DNA of 64,000 nt from Lancefieldella rimae ATCC 49626 (GCF_000174015.1 NZ_ACFE01000002.1:314430-378429), one strand, 5' to 3'; positions 17,553 to 27,320 are shown, counted from the first letter of the stretch. Notes: generated by a model not told the origin, from the letters alone. Made by a program: numbers and translations.

Positions 17553-18239
17553 ATGGCAAATCACATGTCGCATCATATGGATATTGAACCGGATGACGAG
17601 AAGACCCCGCATTCTTCCCCGATTAAATCGAGCGATATCTCTACCATTCATGCCGGTCAGGGTGTCCACATGGCCCGAGAGAAGATCACCGACGGACTGG
17701 AAGAACAAAACCCACATACCCGGCGCAATATGATTGTGCTGGTTATTATTACCCTTATTGCGCTTGTTGCTCTCTTTTGTATCGTTCGCTGTGTTGCGTC
17801 TTCGCATGAAGCCGCTCCGGAAAAAGAAACAAAACAAACCGAGTCTGCCTATTCCTCTGAGAAACAGCAGGATGAACAGGATGCGCAGGGTAAAATTACC
17901 TATCAAGGCTCGACATATGCCATCGAAAAGCAAGATGACGGTAAATACGGCATTACGCGTGATGGCGGATCAGGCAATAAAACGATTGTCTTTAAGGTTG
18001 ACGGAACTCCAACCAACTTGGTGCTTTATAACGGAACTATTCTTGTTCCCGAGAATAACAATGGTAAGTGGGACGTTGTAGCCTATACCATCGGAGACGG
18101 TGCTCTTCCGGTACTTGTAGCAGACAAGAACGGAAATACCGTTGGTGGAGAAGGAACCATTGCATCGGCGGTACTTGATGGAACTTCTTTGAAGGTAACT
18201 GACTCCAGTGGCAATGTTACAAACGTTGCGCTTGAATAG
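17553..18239 (+). CDS. Single-pass membrane protein, unknown function
   Basis: Unrecognised 228-residue protein. A hydrophilic N-terminus of about 58 residues, including a His-rich start, is followed by one hydrophobic segment (MIVLVIITLIALVALFCIV). An acidic/Gln-rich linker and a C-terminal beta-rich domain with Gly/Asn/Asp turns (GKITYQGSTYAIEKQ, NGKWDVVAYTIGDG) come next. Topology is likely N-in with the beta domain outside. AAAGGAG 7 nt before the ATG gives a confident start. It is 17 bp after recR and probably the last gene of that operon. Confidence 0.75.
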   Translation: MANHMSHHMDIEPDDEKTPHSSPIKSSDISTIHAGQGVHMAREKITDGLEEQNPHTRRNMIVLVIITLIALVALFCIVRCVASSHEAAPEKETKQTESAYSSEKQQDEQDAQGKITYQGSTYAIEKQDDGKYGITRDGGSGNKTIVFKVDGTPTNLVLYNGTILVPENNNGKWDVVAYTIGDGALPVLVADKNGNTVGGEGTIASAVLDGTSLKVTDSSGNVTNVALE

Positions 18240-18309
18240 GTTTACCAGCGGTTTTTATGTGCGTTGCGTGCGTCTTTTGGAAAAACTATAAATTCATGGG
18301 AAATCTTGC

Positions 18310-18338
18310 TAGACACGGACGGGTTTTCCCTGTAAACT
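18310..18338 (+). promoter_or_regulatory. Promoter for tRNA-Asp
   Basis: -35 TAGACA (18310-18315), 17-bp spacer, -10 TAAACT (18333-18338), 22 bp upstream of the mature tRNA. Assigned from position and consensus match. Confidence 0.5.
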
Positions 18339-18360
18339 TTCAATTCGCGCAAAGGCGTCC

Positions 18361-18437
<77 letters not shown>

Positions 18438-18448
18438 TGTGCAATTAC

Positions 18449-18471
18449 AACCTCCTTCGGGAGGTTTTTTT
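18449..18471 (+). terminator. Terminator after tRNA-Asp
   Basis: AACCTCC-TTCG-GGAGGTT with a UUCG tetraloop followed by a T-run; a textbook rho-independent terminator. Confidence 0.92.
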
Positions 18472-18586
18472 ATGGCGCGAGTTACAGGTATAATTTCTTG
18501 TCGGTAATGGGGACTTGCAGTATATGTGATGAATGAAGCGTTTTGAGGGTATACACATGCACGTCTGCAAGAGGTGGTGAGGAAGT

Positions 18587-19378
18587 ATGGAGTACGCAAA
18601 CCAAGACACAAGGACCGCTGCGCAAGTGGTTGTTTTTGACTTTGATGGAACCGTTATTGCAGGTCAGTCGGGTTTTCTATTTGCTGCGTATCTTTACCGC
18701 CAGCATATCTCATCCCTTATGCGCACAATCCGTCTTGCATGGTGGGGGATACGCTATAAGTTCCATCTTCCGCAACGCCAAGAAGAGGCCCGTGAGCTTG
18801 TTATGGGCGCACTGACCGAGATGGACGTTGCGCAGGCAAATCAAGTCATGCAGTCATTTTACCAGGACGTCATTGCATCGCGGTTTCGCCCCGAGGCACT
18901 TCTCGCCGCAAAACAGCATCATGATATGGGTCGCGTGGTACTTTTGGTTTCAGCAACGTTTGTCCCCATAGCGGAGCGCGCCGCAGAGTATTTGGGCGCC
19001 GATGACTTTATGGCCACACAAATGCAGGTTGCAGACGGTCACTATACCACGCGAGTGCTGGGATCCGTCGTTGAAGGTGTCGAGAAGCCCCGCGCCGTTG
19101 AAAATTGGTGCAACGAGCATCTTGGTACTGGGGCATGGGAGATTGTCGACGCGTATGGAGATCACTATTCTGATGTTCCTTTATTGGGTATGGCGCAGAA
19201 TGCTCATGCGGTTTGCCCCGGTCCAACGCTCGTAAAGATTGCTCGACAGCGCGGATGGGAGATATTGAATTGGTCTTCAGCTGAGGCGCCAAAACAACCG
19301 TCGGCTGGCTCTGTGTCGCATCAATCAATGGATTCACTGGTAGATAAGTCATCCGAGTTGCCAAAGAAGTGTAATTAA
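18587..19378 (+). CDS. HAD-IB family phosphatase (SerB-like)
   Basis: The 263-residue haloacid-dehalogenase hydrolase has motif I VVFDFDGTVIAGQ, motif II SAT, a lysine near EKPRAV and motif IV YGDHYSDVPLL. The helical cap after motif I is typical of subfamily IB (phosphoserine phosphatase and acyl-glycerol/CDP-related phosphatases). Substrate unknown. The C-terminal 45 residues are Ser/Pro-rich and look disordered. GAGGAAG before ATG 18587 supports the start. Confidence 0.85.
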   Translation: MEYANQDTRTAAQVVVFDFDGTVIAGQSGFLFAAYLYRQHISSLMRTIRLAWWGIRYKFHLPQRQEEARELVMGALTEMDVAQANQVMQSFYQDVIASRFRPEALLAAKQHHDMGRVVLLVSATFVPIAERAAEYLGADDFMATQMQVADGHYTTRVLGSVVEGVEKPRAVENWCNEHLGTGAWEIVDAYGDHYSDVPLLGMAQNAHAVCPGPTLVKIARQRGWEILNWSSAEAPKQPSAGSVSHQSMDSLVDKSSELPKKCN

Positions 19379-19458
19379 TAAGAAGCGTTTGAGCTGAGTT
19401 TGATACGTGTGGCCTGTGAGAGGGCTGTCCTTATAGAAGGACTGAGGAGGGCAAATAT

Positions 19459-19998
19459 ATGGAGGTTTCAAGAAAGACAGACTATGCTCTGCGTATTTTG
19501 AGTATTTTGGTCAAGAACCCCGATAAGGTCATTTCCGTGAGAGATGCGGTGCAGGCAAGCGATGTTCCCTACTCATTTGCACGCGTTATTCAACACGATC
19601 TTGTCCGTTCACATATCGTCTCGTCTATGCGGGGTGCGCAGGGCGGCATGAGTTTGGCGGTCGATCCAAAAGAGATTACGCTGCTTGATGTAGTGGAAGC
19701 CATACAAGGCCCTATTTTAATCGCAGGTTGTGAATCTGCCGGTCCTGACAATACGCCATGTCCTCGTAAAGCGTCCTGCTCCTTTAATCCCGTATGGTGT
19801 AATGCCGAGAAAATCCTCCGGTCGTATTTTGCGTCCGTGACGTTAAGTCAGATTGTTGAAGAGGGCTTGGTACCCGAGTTATCCGGTAGCTTTCGGGTGG
19901 TAAAGAGCGAGAAGTCCCTCCGCCCCGATAAGCTTAAAAAACAAGTGACTGATACTCTCGGGAATGCTCATACTCAGACGGCAGGTCAATGTGAATAG
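19459..19998 (+). CDS. Rrf2-family transcriptional regulator
   Basis: Winged-helix regulator of 179 residues with the characteristic N-terminus MEVSRKTDYALRILSIL and wing sequence MRGAQGGMSLAVDP. Three cysteines in the loop (GCESAGPDNTPCPRKASC) match the Fe-S ligands of IscR/NsrR/RsrR-type sensors, so an iron-sulfur redox or NO sensor is likely. GAGGAGGG upstream supports ATG 19459. The target may include the nearby rubrerythrin, which has an inverted repeat in its leader; this is inference. Confidence 0.9.
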   Translation: MEVSRKTDYALRILSILVKNPDKVISVRDAVQASDVPYSFARVIQHDLVRSHIVSSMRGAQGGMSLAVDPKEITLLDVVEAIQGPILIAGCESAGPDNTPCPRKASCSFNPVWCNAEKILRSYFASVTLSQIVEEGLVPELSGSFRVVKSEKSLRPDKLKKQVTDTLGNAHTQTAGQCE

Positions 19999-20938
19999 TT
20001 GGCACCAAGACCTTCTCGCGAGCGATGCGTCTGCAAATAAAAGTGAGGCCGCATTGAGGCCGGACTCCGATTCGATGGATCTTGAGGCGTTTTGTGACTT
20101 GGTGCGGACCCGTGGTCGCGAACTGTATCGCGATTTGCCTTGGCGCAGAACATATGACCCGTATGCCATTTGGATCTCTGAAGTTATGCTTCAGCAGACG
20201 CAGGTAAGTCGTGTCATGGATCGCTGGCAGCGATGGCTTGAGCGTTTTCCTACGGTAGATGCACTTGCGGCGGCTGCTCCCGCTGATGTGCTTGAAGAAT
20301 GGCAGGGGCTGGGGTACAATCGCCGCGCTCTTTTGGTGCATAAAGCCTCTCAGGCTGTTTCTGAGTCAGGGGGAGTGTTTCCACGTGAGGTAAAAGAGCT
20401 CGTTGCCCTTCCCGGTATCGGACCTGCCACCGCAGCTGGTATCCGCGCCTTTTCTTGGAATCTGCATGGTGTGTACCTGGAGACCAATGTGCGGGCGGTA
20501 TTTCTGCATGAACTTTATCCTGACGCAGAGGGAGTGCCGGATTCCGAGTTGATTCCTCTTGTGGAAAAAACGTGTCCCTCCGATGATCCTTTCCGTGAGC
20601 GTCCGGATGACAATCCGCGCAGCTGGTATTACGCGCTTTTGGACTATGGAGCACAGCTTAAGAAGACCCTTCCCAACCCCGGCAGAAGATCCAAGACTCA
20701 TGTGCGCCAGTCAAAGTTTGAAGGATCGCACCGGCAGAAGAGGGCAACGCTTTTGCGACTCCTTCTGGCTCATAGAGACGCAGGAGGCACAACCGCCGAA
20801 ACGCTTGCAAAAGAGCTTAATTCCGTTGAGGTTGCGGCAGGGCGAGAAGCTCTTCATATGGGTGCTGTACTGGGATTACTTGAAGAATTGGCAAAAGAGG
20901 GATTTTGTTACCTGCGCGGTGACATTTGGTGCGCATAG
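19991..20938 (+). CDS. MutY-like DNA glycosylase without Fe-S cluster
   Basis: Member of the endonuclease III/MutY superfamily. MutY features are the glutamate block WISEVMLQQTQVSRV near residue 60, QGLGYNRRALLVHKAAQ-like helices and the helix-hairpin-helix LVALPGIGPATAAG. Two departures from canonical MutY are visible. The catalytic Asp of the LDGNV/VDTNV motif is Glu (YLETNVRAVF). The four-Cys [4Fe-4S] loop after DYGAQL is absent, replaced by the basic stretch KKTLPNPGRRSKTHVRQSKF. The C-terminal 8-oxoG NUDIX-like domain is also missing. Start assumed at GTG 19991, overlapping the Rrf2 stop; ATG 20074 is an alternative. Confidence 0.75.
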   Translation: MNSWHQDLLASDASANKSEAALRPDSDSMDLEAFCDLVRTRGRELYRDLPWRRTYDPYAIWISEVMLQQTQVSRVMDRWQRWLERFPTVDALAAAAPADVLEEWQGLGYNRRALLVHKASQAVSESGGVFPREVKELVALPGIGPATAAGIRAFSWNLHGVYLETNVRAVFLHELYPDAEGVPDSELIPLVEKTCPSDDPFRERPDDNPRSWYYALLDYGAQLKKTLPNPGRRSKTHVRQSKFEGSHRQKRATLLRLLLAHRDAGGTTAETLAKELNSVEVAAGREALHMGAVLGLLEELAKEGFCYLRGDIWCA

Positions 20939-20980
20939 TGGGTATAATGAGCGACGTTGGTGAGGATTACCATACGGTAA
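20919..20980 (+). promoter_or_regulatory. Promoter and inverted repeat upstream of rubrerythrin
   Basis: -35 GTGACA (20919-20924), 18-bp spacer, perfect -10 TATAAT (20943-20948). Downstream, TTACC-ATAC-GGTAA (20967-20980) is a perfect inverted repeat that could be an operator, possibly for a redox regulator such as the neighbouring Rrf2 protein. A second -10-like TACAAT lies at 21023. Confidence 0.5.
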
Positions 20981-21073
20981 GAACTCCGATGTTACGTAAA
21001 ACCAAATAGGGGATGGTTTTGCTACAATGCAGGTACGTTTTGATCATCCGGTCAAAACAGGAGAGGAGAAAAA

Positions 21074-21619
21074 ATGGCTGTTGATTTTGAGAACTCACAG
21101 ACAAAGAAGAACCTTGAGGCTGCCTTTGCCGGCGAGTCCCAGGCATGCGTCAAGTATGGCTTCTATGCCAAGCAGGCTTCAAAGGATGGATATCAGCAAA
21201 TTGCCGATATCTTCAATGAGACATCCGGTAACGAGAATGTTCACGCCAAGTTGTGGTTTAAGTATTTGCATGATGGTAAGGTTCCTGCAACTCCCGAGGC
21301 TCTGAAGGATGCTGCTGCAGGCGAGAATTACGAGTGGACCACCATGTATGCAGATTTTGCCAAGACTGCCGAGGAAGAGGGCTTCAAAGAGATCGCCGCT
21401 AAGATGCGTCTTGTTGGCGAGATTGAGAAGGCTCATGACGAGCGCTACAACAAGCTCCTTGAGCGTGTTGAGTCCGGCGAGGTCTTTGAGCGTCCCGGTG
21501 TCAAGGTCTGGCAGTGCCTCAAGTGTGGCCATCTGCACGTTGGTCCAACCGCACCAAAAGTATGCCCCGTATGTAATCACCCACAGTCCTATTTCCAGGA
21601 GCGTGCTCTTAACTACTAG
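21074..21619 (+). CDS. Rubrerythrin
   Basis: Peroxide-scavenging protein of anaerobes. The 181-residue chain has a ferritin-like di-iron four-helix domain ([40 protein letters not shown]) followed by a C-terminal rubredoxin-like FeS4 domain ([10 protein letters not shown] and CPVCNHPQ). Electrons pass from the rubredoxin iron to the di-iron centre to reduce hydrogen peroxide. GAGGAG before ATG 21074. Monocistronic, with its own promoter and terminator. Confidence 0.97.
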   Translation: MAVDFENSQTKKNLEAAFAGESQACVKYGFYAKQASKDGYQQIADIFNETSGNENVHAKLWFKYLHDGKVPATPEALKDAAAGENYEWTTMYADFAKTAEEEGFKEIAAKMRLVGEIEKAHDERYNKLLERVESGEVFERPGVKVWQCLKCGHLHVGPTAPKVCPVCNHPQSYFQERALNY

Positions 21620-21666
21620 GGTGTGACTGCACGGTTCTTCTCAACAAGAACCCATTCATTGCTTGC

Positions 21667-21700
21667 AAAAAGAAGTGTCTCCACGGGAGGCACTTCTTTT
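21667..21700. terminator. Bidirectional terminator, rubrerythrin / nth
   Basis: AAAAGAAGTG...CACTTCTTTT with inner pairs TCTCC/GGAGG makes a long stem flanked by an A-run and a T-run. It can terminate rubrerythrin transcription and also the convergent nth. A GGCGAGAAGAAC element lies 29 bp further on at 21729-21740. Confidence 0.85.
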
Positions 21701-21788
21701 GTATTAACGGAGCAAACACATAATCAAGGGCGAGAAGAACCTCGATACTTACGCGCCAAGTTTTTCCTGGTGGCCCCTCATCAAAACT

Positions 21789-22484
21789 CTAACGTTTAGA
21801 GCTTTTCTTGCCGCTGCCTTTGAACCAGCGATTGGGCTGTCCGCAAGAAGGACAAATGTCCGAAAGGGGACAGGCGCTACACGTGGGATTTCGGGCGGTG
21901 CAGATATCACGACCAAAGTGAATCCACTCTTCGTTTACGTCTTTCCAAAGTTCATGAGGTAAAAGAGAAAGAAGATCTTGTTCGGCAGCAAGCGGCGTGG
22001 CGGCAGAGGTAAGGCGCAAGCGGCTGGCAATGCGGTAGACATGCGTGTCGACGGCGATGCCGTCGACCGTGTTAAACATCTTATTAAGCACGATGTTTGC
22101 GGTTTTGCGCCCAACTCCGGGAAGTTTTACCAGCTCTTCCATGGTCTGAGGAACTTCTCCGCCATAATCAGCCATAAGTATTTGCGCCATCTCGGTGCAG
22201 TGAGCAGCCTTTGCACGCCAGAAGCCGATGGTGCGTATGCATTCACCAACTTCAGATGGCTGTGCAGATGCCATCGCCTCGGGATTGGGCCAGCGTCTGA
22301 ATAGTTCAGGCGTTACCTTGTTGACGGCGGCATCTGTGGTTTGTGCCGAAAGCATTACGGCTACAAGCAGCGTATATGCATTGTGATACTCAAGCGCACT
22401 TTCTACATGGGGATACAATGTATGTAAGCGCCGACACGTTTCGACGCCGCGTTCCTGTTTCAGCCTTTTACTTTCCCTGGGCAT
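21789..22484 (-). CDS. nth: Endonuclease III
   Basis: Bifunctional DNA glycosylase/AP lyase for oxidised pyrimidines. The canonical form has the helix-hairpin-helix LVKLPGVGRKTANIVLN with catalytic Lys, VDTHVYRIASRL with catalytic Asp, and a complete [4Fe-4S] loop CTARNPTCSACPLSDIC. AAGGAG upstream selects the ATG at 22484 over a TTG at 22502. The contrast with the cluster-less relative at 19991 is useful. Confidence 0.96.
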   Translation of the reverse strand: MPRESKRLKQERGVETCRRLHTLYPHVESALEYHNAYTLLVAVMLSAQTTDAAVNKVTPELFRRWPNPEAMASAQPSEVGECIRTIGFWRAKAAHCTEMAQILMADYGGEVPQTMEELVKLPGVGRKTANIVLNKMFNTVDGIAVDTHVYRIASRLRLTSAATPLAAEQDLLSLLPHELWKDVNEEWIHFGRDICTARNPTCSACPLSDICPSCGQPNRWFKGSGKKSSKR

Positions 22485-22627
22485 ATCCTCTCCTTGGTGC
22501 AATCAAACTATGCGCTTTAGGTGTCCCTTATCATAGCGGAATCGGATTTGAAATCGGTTCTTCGTTGTGCACATGAGAGGAAATCTGCCGATGTGTAAAC
22601 ATAGCCAATTTGGTTAATGTTATCCAC

Positions 22628-22652
22628 CGAGGTAATACGACCGTTCACCTCG
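22628..22652. promoter_or_regulatory. Inverted repeat upstream of the glycogen operon
   Basis: CGAGGT and ACCTCG are separated by 13 bp, about 120 bp before glgB. This is a candidate operator in the 288-bp divergent nth/glgB gap, which otherwise holds only AT-rich promoter-like sequence around 22655-22700. Confidence 0.35.
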
Positions 22653-22772
22653 TTTATTGTTAACTCTTTTAAATAAATTAGTATGCTGTAATAAATATGC
22701 TGTTACTGGCTTAAAATAAGAGTGCGTGACTTTTGGGGAAGTAGCGGTGCCTCTTGGGGGCTGGAGGTCTCT

Positions 22773-24815
22773 ATGAACGTGAAGGACAGTTCGCTGTATG
22801 TAACAAAAGATGACATTTACCTTTTTGGTAAGGGTGAATGGTATCAAAGTTACGAGAAGCTCGGAGCTCATCCTGCGGTAGCGGATGATGGTACAGAGGG
22901 TTATCACTTTGCCGTTTGGGCACCAAATGCGTTGTCGGTCTCCGTGGTAGGAGATTTTAACGATTGGAATGATCAAACCAATCAGATGGCTCGCACAAAG
23001 ACGGGAGGCATTTGGGAAACTTTTGTCCCGGGTGTGCCGGAAGAAGCGCTCTATAAGTATGCGGTTGAGTCATCCGGCGGAGAAATGACTCTCAAGGCGG
23101 ATCCGTATGCGTTCTATGCCGAGATACCTTCGGGAACTGCATCGCGGACGGCTGACCTTGCAGGATATACCTGGAATGATAAAAAGTGGCTGAACGCTCG
23201 TAAAAAGTCAGACTTCCTTGCAAGCCCCTTGAATATCTTTGAGGTACATCTTGGAAGCTGGAAGCGCCATGATGACGGACTCGACGGTAACGGGCCTGCA
23301 GGCGATACGCCGGAATCCAGCGGCGGCAGTTTCCTTACATACGACGAGCTTTCCGATGAGCTTGTATCATACGTTTCAAAGATGGGCTATACCCACATTG
23401 AGCTTTTGCCTGTTATGGAGCATCCCTACGACGGTTCATGGGGCTATCAGGTAACAGGATACTATGCACCCACCTCTCGCTATGGAACTCCCCAGCAGTT
23501 CATGCACTTTATTGATACCTGTCACGAGGCAGGTATCGGCGTTATTCTCGACTGGGTTCCCGGCGGATTTTGTCGTGACGCGCACGGGCTTGCCCGCTTT
23601 GACGGCGAGAAGCTTTACGAGCGGGAAGAACATCCCAACTGGGGCACATATAAGTTTGACTATGGACGCGGAGAAGTTCGAAGCTTCCTGATCTCCAACC
23701 TCTTATGGTGGCTTTCGAGCTATCATGCGGATGGCATTCGCATGGATGGTGTTACTAGTATGCTGTACTTGAACTTTGGTATCGATGATCCCGCGCGTAA
23801 GCGTTTTAATGAAGAAGGTACCGAAGAAGACAAGCAGGCAATTGAATTTGTTCGCAGCTGCAACGTTACCGCGCAAAAAAGGCATCCTGACGTGCTGATG
23901 ATTGCGGAGGAGTCAACGGCGTGGCCGCTGGTAACCTATCCGCCTTCCGTGGGCGGTCTCGGGTTCCATCTGAAGTGGGATATGGGATGGATGAATGACA
24001 CGCTGCATTATTGCCAGACGGACTTCCCCTTCCGCCCCGGTAATCATCGCCTTCTGACGTTTTCCACCATGTATCAATTCAACGAGAACTTTGTGCTTCC
24101 ACTGAGCCATGATGAGGTGGTTCATGGTAAGTGCAGTCTCATTACCCGTATGCCGGGCGATTGGTGGCGCCAGTTTGCCGGTATGCGCGCCCTTGCGCTC
24201 TATCAGATGACACACTCGGGCGCTAAGCTCAACTTCATGGGCGATGAGATTGCACAGTTCATAGAGTGGCGTTATTACGAAGGCATTCAGTATTTCCTTA
24301 CTGAGCAATACCATACGCACGCTGATCAACAGCACTTTATTGCCGCGCTTAACCATTTCTATACCAAGCATCCGGCGCTTTGGCAGCATGCGTATGACGA
24401 GCTTGGTTTTGAGTGGATCGATGCCGACAACAACGAGCAGTCTCTCATTACCTTTATTCGCCGTGGCGAGAAGCCAAAGGATGACCTTGTGATTCTTTTG
24501 AACTTTGATGTTGCAGCACACGAAGATTTCCGTCTTGGCATGCCGCGTGCCGGACAATGGAGCGAAGTCTTCAATTCTGATGCGGAAGAGTTTGGCGGCT
24601 CCGGGGTCATCAATACCGCTACACTTACAACGGAGGATGAGCCGTGGAACGGTCGGGACCAATCGGTAGTGGTTCGTGTTCCTCCGCTCGGAGGTATGAT
24701 TTTAGGGTATAGCGGTCCTCTTCCCAAAAAGACCGGTCGAGGAAAGAAGGTTACGAGTTCAACTCACCGAAAAGTAACCAGCACTTCTCGCCGTAAGCCG
24801 AAAAAGAGAAAGTAA
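22773..24815 (+). CDS. glgB: 1,4-alpha-glucan branching enzyme
   Basis: Introduces alpha-1,6 branches in glycogen. The 680-residue GH13 enzyme has a CBM48 N-terminal domain (FAVWAPNALSVSVVGDFNDW). Catalytic blocks are DWVPGGFCRDAHGLARFDG, ADGIRMDGVTSMLY (nucleophile Asp), MIAEESTAWP (acid/base Glu) and LPLSHDEVVHGK. The last 30 residues are a strongly basic Lys/Arg/Ser/Thr tail not usual for GlgB. GGAGG before ATG 22773 excludes an upstream frame start. It is the first gene of a glycogen locus running to 34738. Confidence 0.96.
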   Translation: MNVKDSSLYVTKDDIYLFGKGEWYQSYEKLGAHPAVADDGTEGYHFAVWAPNALSVSVVGDFNDWNDQTNQMARTKTGGIWETFVPGVPEEALYKYAVESSGGEMTLKADPYAFYAEIPSGTASRTADLAGYTWNDKKWLNARKKSDFLASPLNIFEVHLGSWKRHDDGLDGNGPAGDTPESSGGSFLTYDELSDELVSYVSKMGYTHIELLPVMEHPYDGSWGYQVTGYYAPTSRYGTPQQFMHFIDTCHEAGIGVILDWVPGGFCRDAHGLARFDGEKLYEREEHPNWGTYKFDYGRGEVRSFLISNLLWWLSSYHADGIRMDGVTSMLYLNFGIDDPARKRFNEEGTEEDKQAIEFVRSCNVTAQKRHPDVLMIAEESTAWPLVTYPPSVGGLGFHLKWDMGWMNDTLHYCQTDFPFRPGNHRLLTFSTMYQFNENFVLPLSHDEVVHGKCSLITRMPGDWWRQFAGMRALALYQMTHSGAKLNFMGDEIAQFIEWRYYEGIQYFLTEQYHTHADQQHFIAALNHFYTKHPALWQHAYDELGFEWIDADNNEQSLITFIRRGEKPKDDLVILLNFDVAAHEDFRLGMPRAGQWSEVFNSDAEEFGGSGVINTATLTTEDEPWNGRDQSVVVRVPPLGGMILGYSGPLPKKTGRGKKVTSSTHRKVTSTSRRKPKKRK

Positions 24816-24893
24816 AGCGCGCATTTTCAGCTAAGGAGTGATACAACTAAAGATACATAACGTATTTGTTTGATGGTTATTTTTAGGAGTGGC

Positions 24894-27320
24894 ATGGCAC
24901 GAGATAAGATTTTTAAGGATACGCAAGATTTTAAGGAGCAATATCGCGCCTTGTGTGTGTCGGTATTGGGTAGGGAATTTGATAAATGTACCGATAAAGA
25001 GCGGTATTCTATGTTGGCGCGGCTCATTGCCGCTAAGTCTCGTGCTATTGAAGCGGAGTGCCATCCCAAAGAAGCCAAAAAGGTGTATTACTTCTCGCTT
25101 GAGTTTTTGCTCGGACCGCTTTTGGATAACTACCTTCTGAATTATGGGCTTCGAGATCTTGTTGCCGATGGTATAGACGAGATGGGATCTTCGCTTGACA
25201 CCCTTATTAAGCAGGAGGTCGATCCCGGCCTTGGTAACGGTGGACTTGGCCGCTTGGCGGCGTGTTTTTTGGATTCCATGGCGCATGAAGGAATGGCCGG
25301 TTTTGGCAATGGTATGCGTTACCGGTACGGCTTGTTCCGTCAAGAGATTGAAGACGGCCGCCAGGTAGAGTGTACGGATAACTGGCTTGAGGGCGGTTTT
25401 CCGTGGGAATCCCGCAAAGACGGATCAAGTGTTACGGTTCGCTTTGGTGGGGAAGTTGTCCGACACCAGGATGAAACCGGCCGGTTCTGGTTTACCCAAG
25501 AGGGCGGTGAGTGCGTTCGCGCCGTTCCCTATGATGTGCCCATTGTCGGTTACGGTGGAAAAACCGTTAATAAGCTCCGCCTGTGGTCCGCAGAACCCTG
25601 CGAGGAGGACTTTGACCTCGATGCGTTTAACGCGGGAGATTACGCGCGTGCCAACAAGTTTCGCTCGGACGTTGAGGCCATCTCAACCATTCTCTATCCC
25701 AATGATGCCGGTGAGCATGGTCGTATCTTACGCCTAAAGCAGGAGTACCTCTTTGTTTCGGCGGGACTTCAGTCAATTTTACGTACGTATGAGCATGAGC
25801 ATGGACACGATTGGGATCATTTCGCCGATCATGTATGCATTCATACCAACGATACGCACCCCGCCATGTGCGGACCCGAGCTTATGCGGCTTTTGGTTGA
25901 TGTGTATGGCCTTGACTTTGACCAGGCCTTTAAGATTGCAAGCGCTTCAATTTCCTATACCAATCATACGGTCATGCCGGAAGCTCTCGAGAAATGGCCC
26001 ATCGAGACATTCCGTCATCTGCTGCCTCGGCTGTACATGTTTATCGAAGAGGTGGACAGGCGCTACCGAGAAAATCTTATGCGTGAAGAGGTAAATGCCG
26101 ATCTTTTGGCATCCACGGCAATTCTGTGGGACGGACAGGTGCGCATGGCAAACCTCTCCATTATCTTCAGTCATTCGGTCAACGGCGTTTCCGATCTTCA
26201 CACCAGCATTCTTGAGCAGACGGTTCTCCGCGATTTTTATCGCCTGAGGCCTCAGATTTTCAACAACAAGACAAACGGTGTCTGCCACCGTCGTTTCTTG
26301 GCACAGGCAAACCCCCCATATGCAAAGCTCATTACCGATGCCATCGGAACGAGATGGCTGGATGATGCTACTGAGCTTGAGCGCCTCATTCCGTTTGAGA
26401 AAGATGCCGGCTTCTTGGACGCCATGGAAGCCGCAAAGAAGGCCGATAAAGAGAGGCTTGCGGCATACATAGAAGAAACTACGCAGCTGCAAGTTGATAC
26501 AAATACCATTTTTGACGTGCAGGTTAAGCGCTTCCATGCATACAAGCGTCAGCTCCTGAATGTCTTCAAGATTCTTGATCTCTATAACCGTATGCTGGAT
26601 GACCCCACCTTCAAGCCCGCTCCTACAACCTTTATCTTCTCGGGTAAAGCGGCTCAGAGCTATGTGCTTGCAAAAGAGGTTATCCGTCTCATCAACTCGG
26701 TTGCTGACGTCATCAATAATGACGCACGTATCGAGGGCCGCCTGAAGATTGCCTTTGTGCCTAACTTTGCCGTTTCAAATGCACAACTTATCTACCCGGC
26801 AACGGAGATTTCAGAGCAGATTTCAGTTGCAGGCGCAGAGGCATCTGGAACGTCAAATATGAAGCTTATGATGAATGCGGCTCTCACCCTTGGTACGTAT
26901 GACGGATCCAATGTTGAGATTTCTCAGCTTGTGGGCGAGAAGAACATCAAGATCTTCGGCCTCCGCGCACAAGAGGTGGAAGATCTCTATGCATCGGGTT
27001 CATACTTTGCGTGGAACCAGGTTAATTCGGATCCCGGTCGCCTGGGACGTATTGTTTCAATGCTTACGGACGGTTCGCTTGCGGGTCTTTCGGGTAATTT
27101 CGAGTCAATTCGAGATTATCTTATGGCCGGAAACGACCACGATCTTGTCCTGAAGGACTTCTATTCGTACGTCGATGCGTGGGAAGAGCTGACGGCTTTT
27201 TATGCCGATCGCCATGCGTGGAATGCCGCAGCTCTCCATAACACCGCAAAGGCGGGGTTCTTCTCGAGTGATCGCACGATTCGTGAGTATATGCATGACA
27301 TTTGGAAGATTGAGTCGTAG
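24894..27320 (+). CDS. glgP: Glycogen/maltodextrin phosphorylase
   Basis: PLP enzyme releasing glucose-1-phosphate from alpha-1,4 glucan ends. The 808-residue protein contains LGNGGLGRLAACFLDSMA, HTNDTHPAMCGPELMR, RFHAYKRQLLN and the PLP-lysine block GTSNMKLMMNAALTLGTYDG. AGGAG before ATG 24894 selects this start. It lies between the branching enzyme and glgC, so synthesis and breakdown genes are cotranscribed or at least clustered. A GGCGAGAAGAAC element lies in the coding region at 26934-26945. Confidence 0.96.
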   Translation: MARDKIFKDTQDFKEQYRALCVSVLGREFDKCTDKERYSMLARLIAAKSRAIEAECHPKEAKKVYYFSLEFLLGPLLDNYLLNYGLRDLVADGIDEMGSSLDTLIKQEVDPGLGNGGLGRLAACFLDSMAHEGMAGFGNGMRYRYGLFRQEIEDGRQVECTDNWLEGGFPWESRKDGSSVTVRFGGEVVRHQDETGRFWFTQEGGECVRAVPYDVPIVGYGGKTVNKLRLWSAEPCEEDFDLDAFNAGDYARANKFRSDVEAISTILYPNDAGEHGRILRLKQEYLFVSAGLQSILRTYEHEHGHDWDHFADHVCIHTNDTHPAMCGPELMRLLVDVYGLDFDQAFKIASASISYTNHTVMPEALEKWPIETFRHLLPRLYMFIEEVDRRYRENLMREEVNADLLASTAILWDGQVRMANLSIIFSHSVNGVSDLHTSILEQTVLRDFYRLRPQIFNNKTNGVCHRRFLAQANPPYAKLITDAIGTRWLDDATELERLIPFEKDAGFLDAMEAAKKADKERLAAYIEETTQLQVDTNTIFDVQVKRFHAYKRQLLNVFKILDLYNRMLDDPTFKPAPTTFIFSGKAAQSYVLAKEVIRLINSVADVINNDARIEGRLKIAFVPNFAVSNAQLIYPATEISEQISVAGAEASGTSNMKLMMNAALTLGTYDGSNVEISQLVGEKNIKIFGLRAQEVEDLYASGSYFAWNQVNSDPGRLGRIVSMLTDGSLAGLSGNFESIRDYLMAGNDHDLVLKDFYSYVDAWEELTAFYADRHAWNAAALHNTAKAGFFSSDRTIREYMHDIWKIES

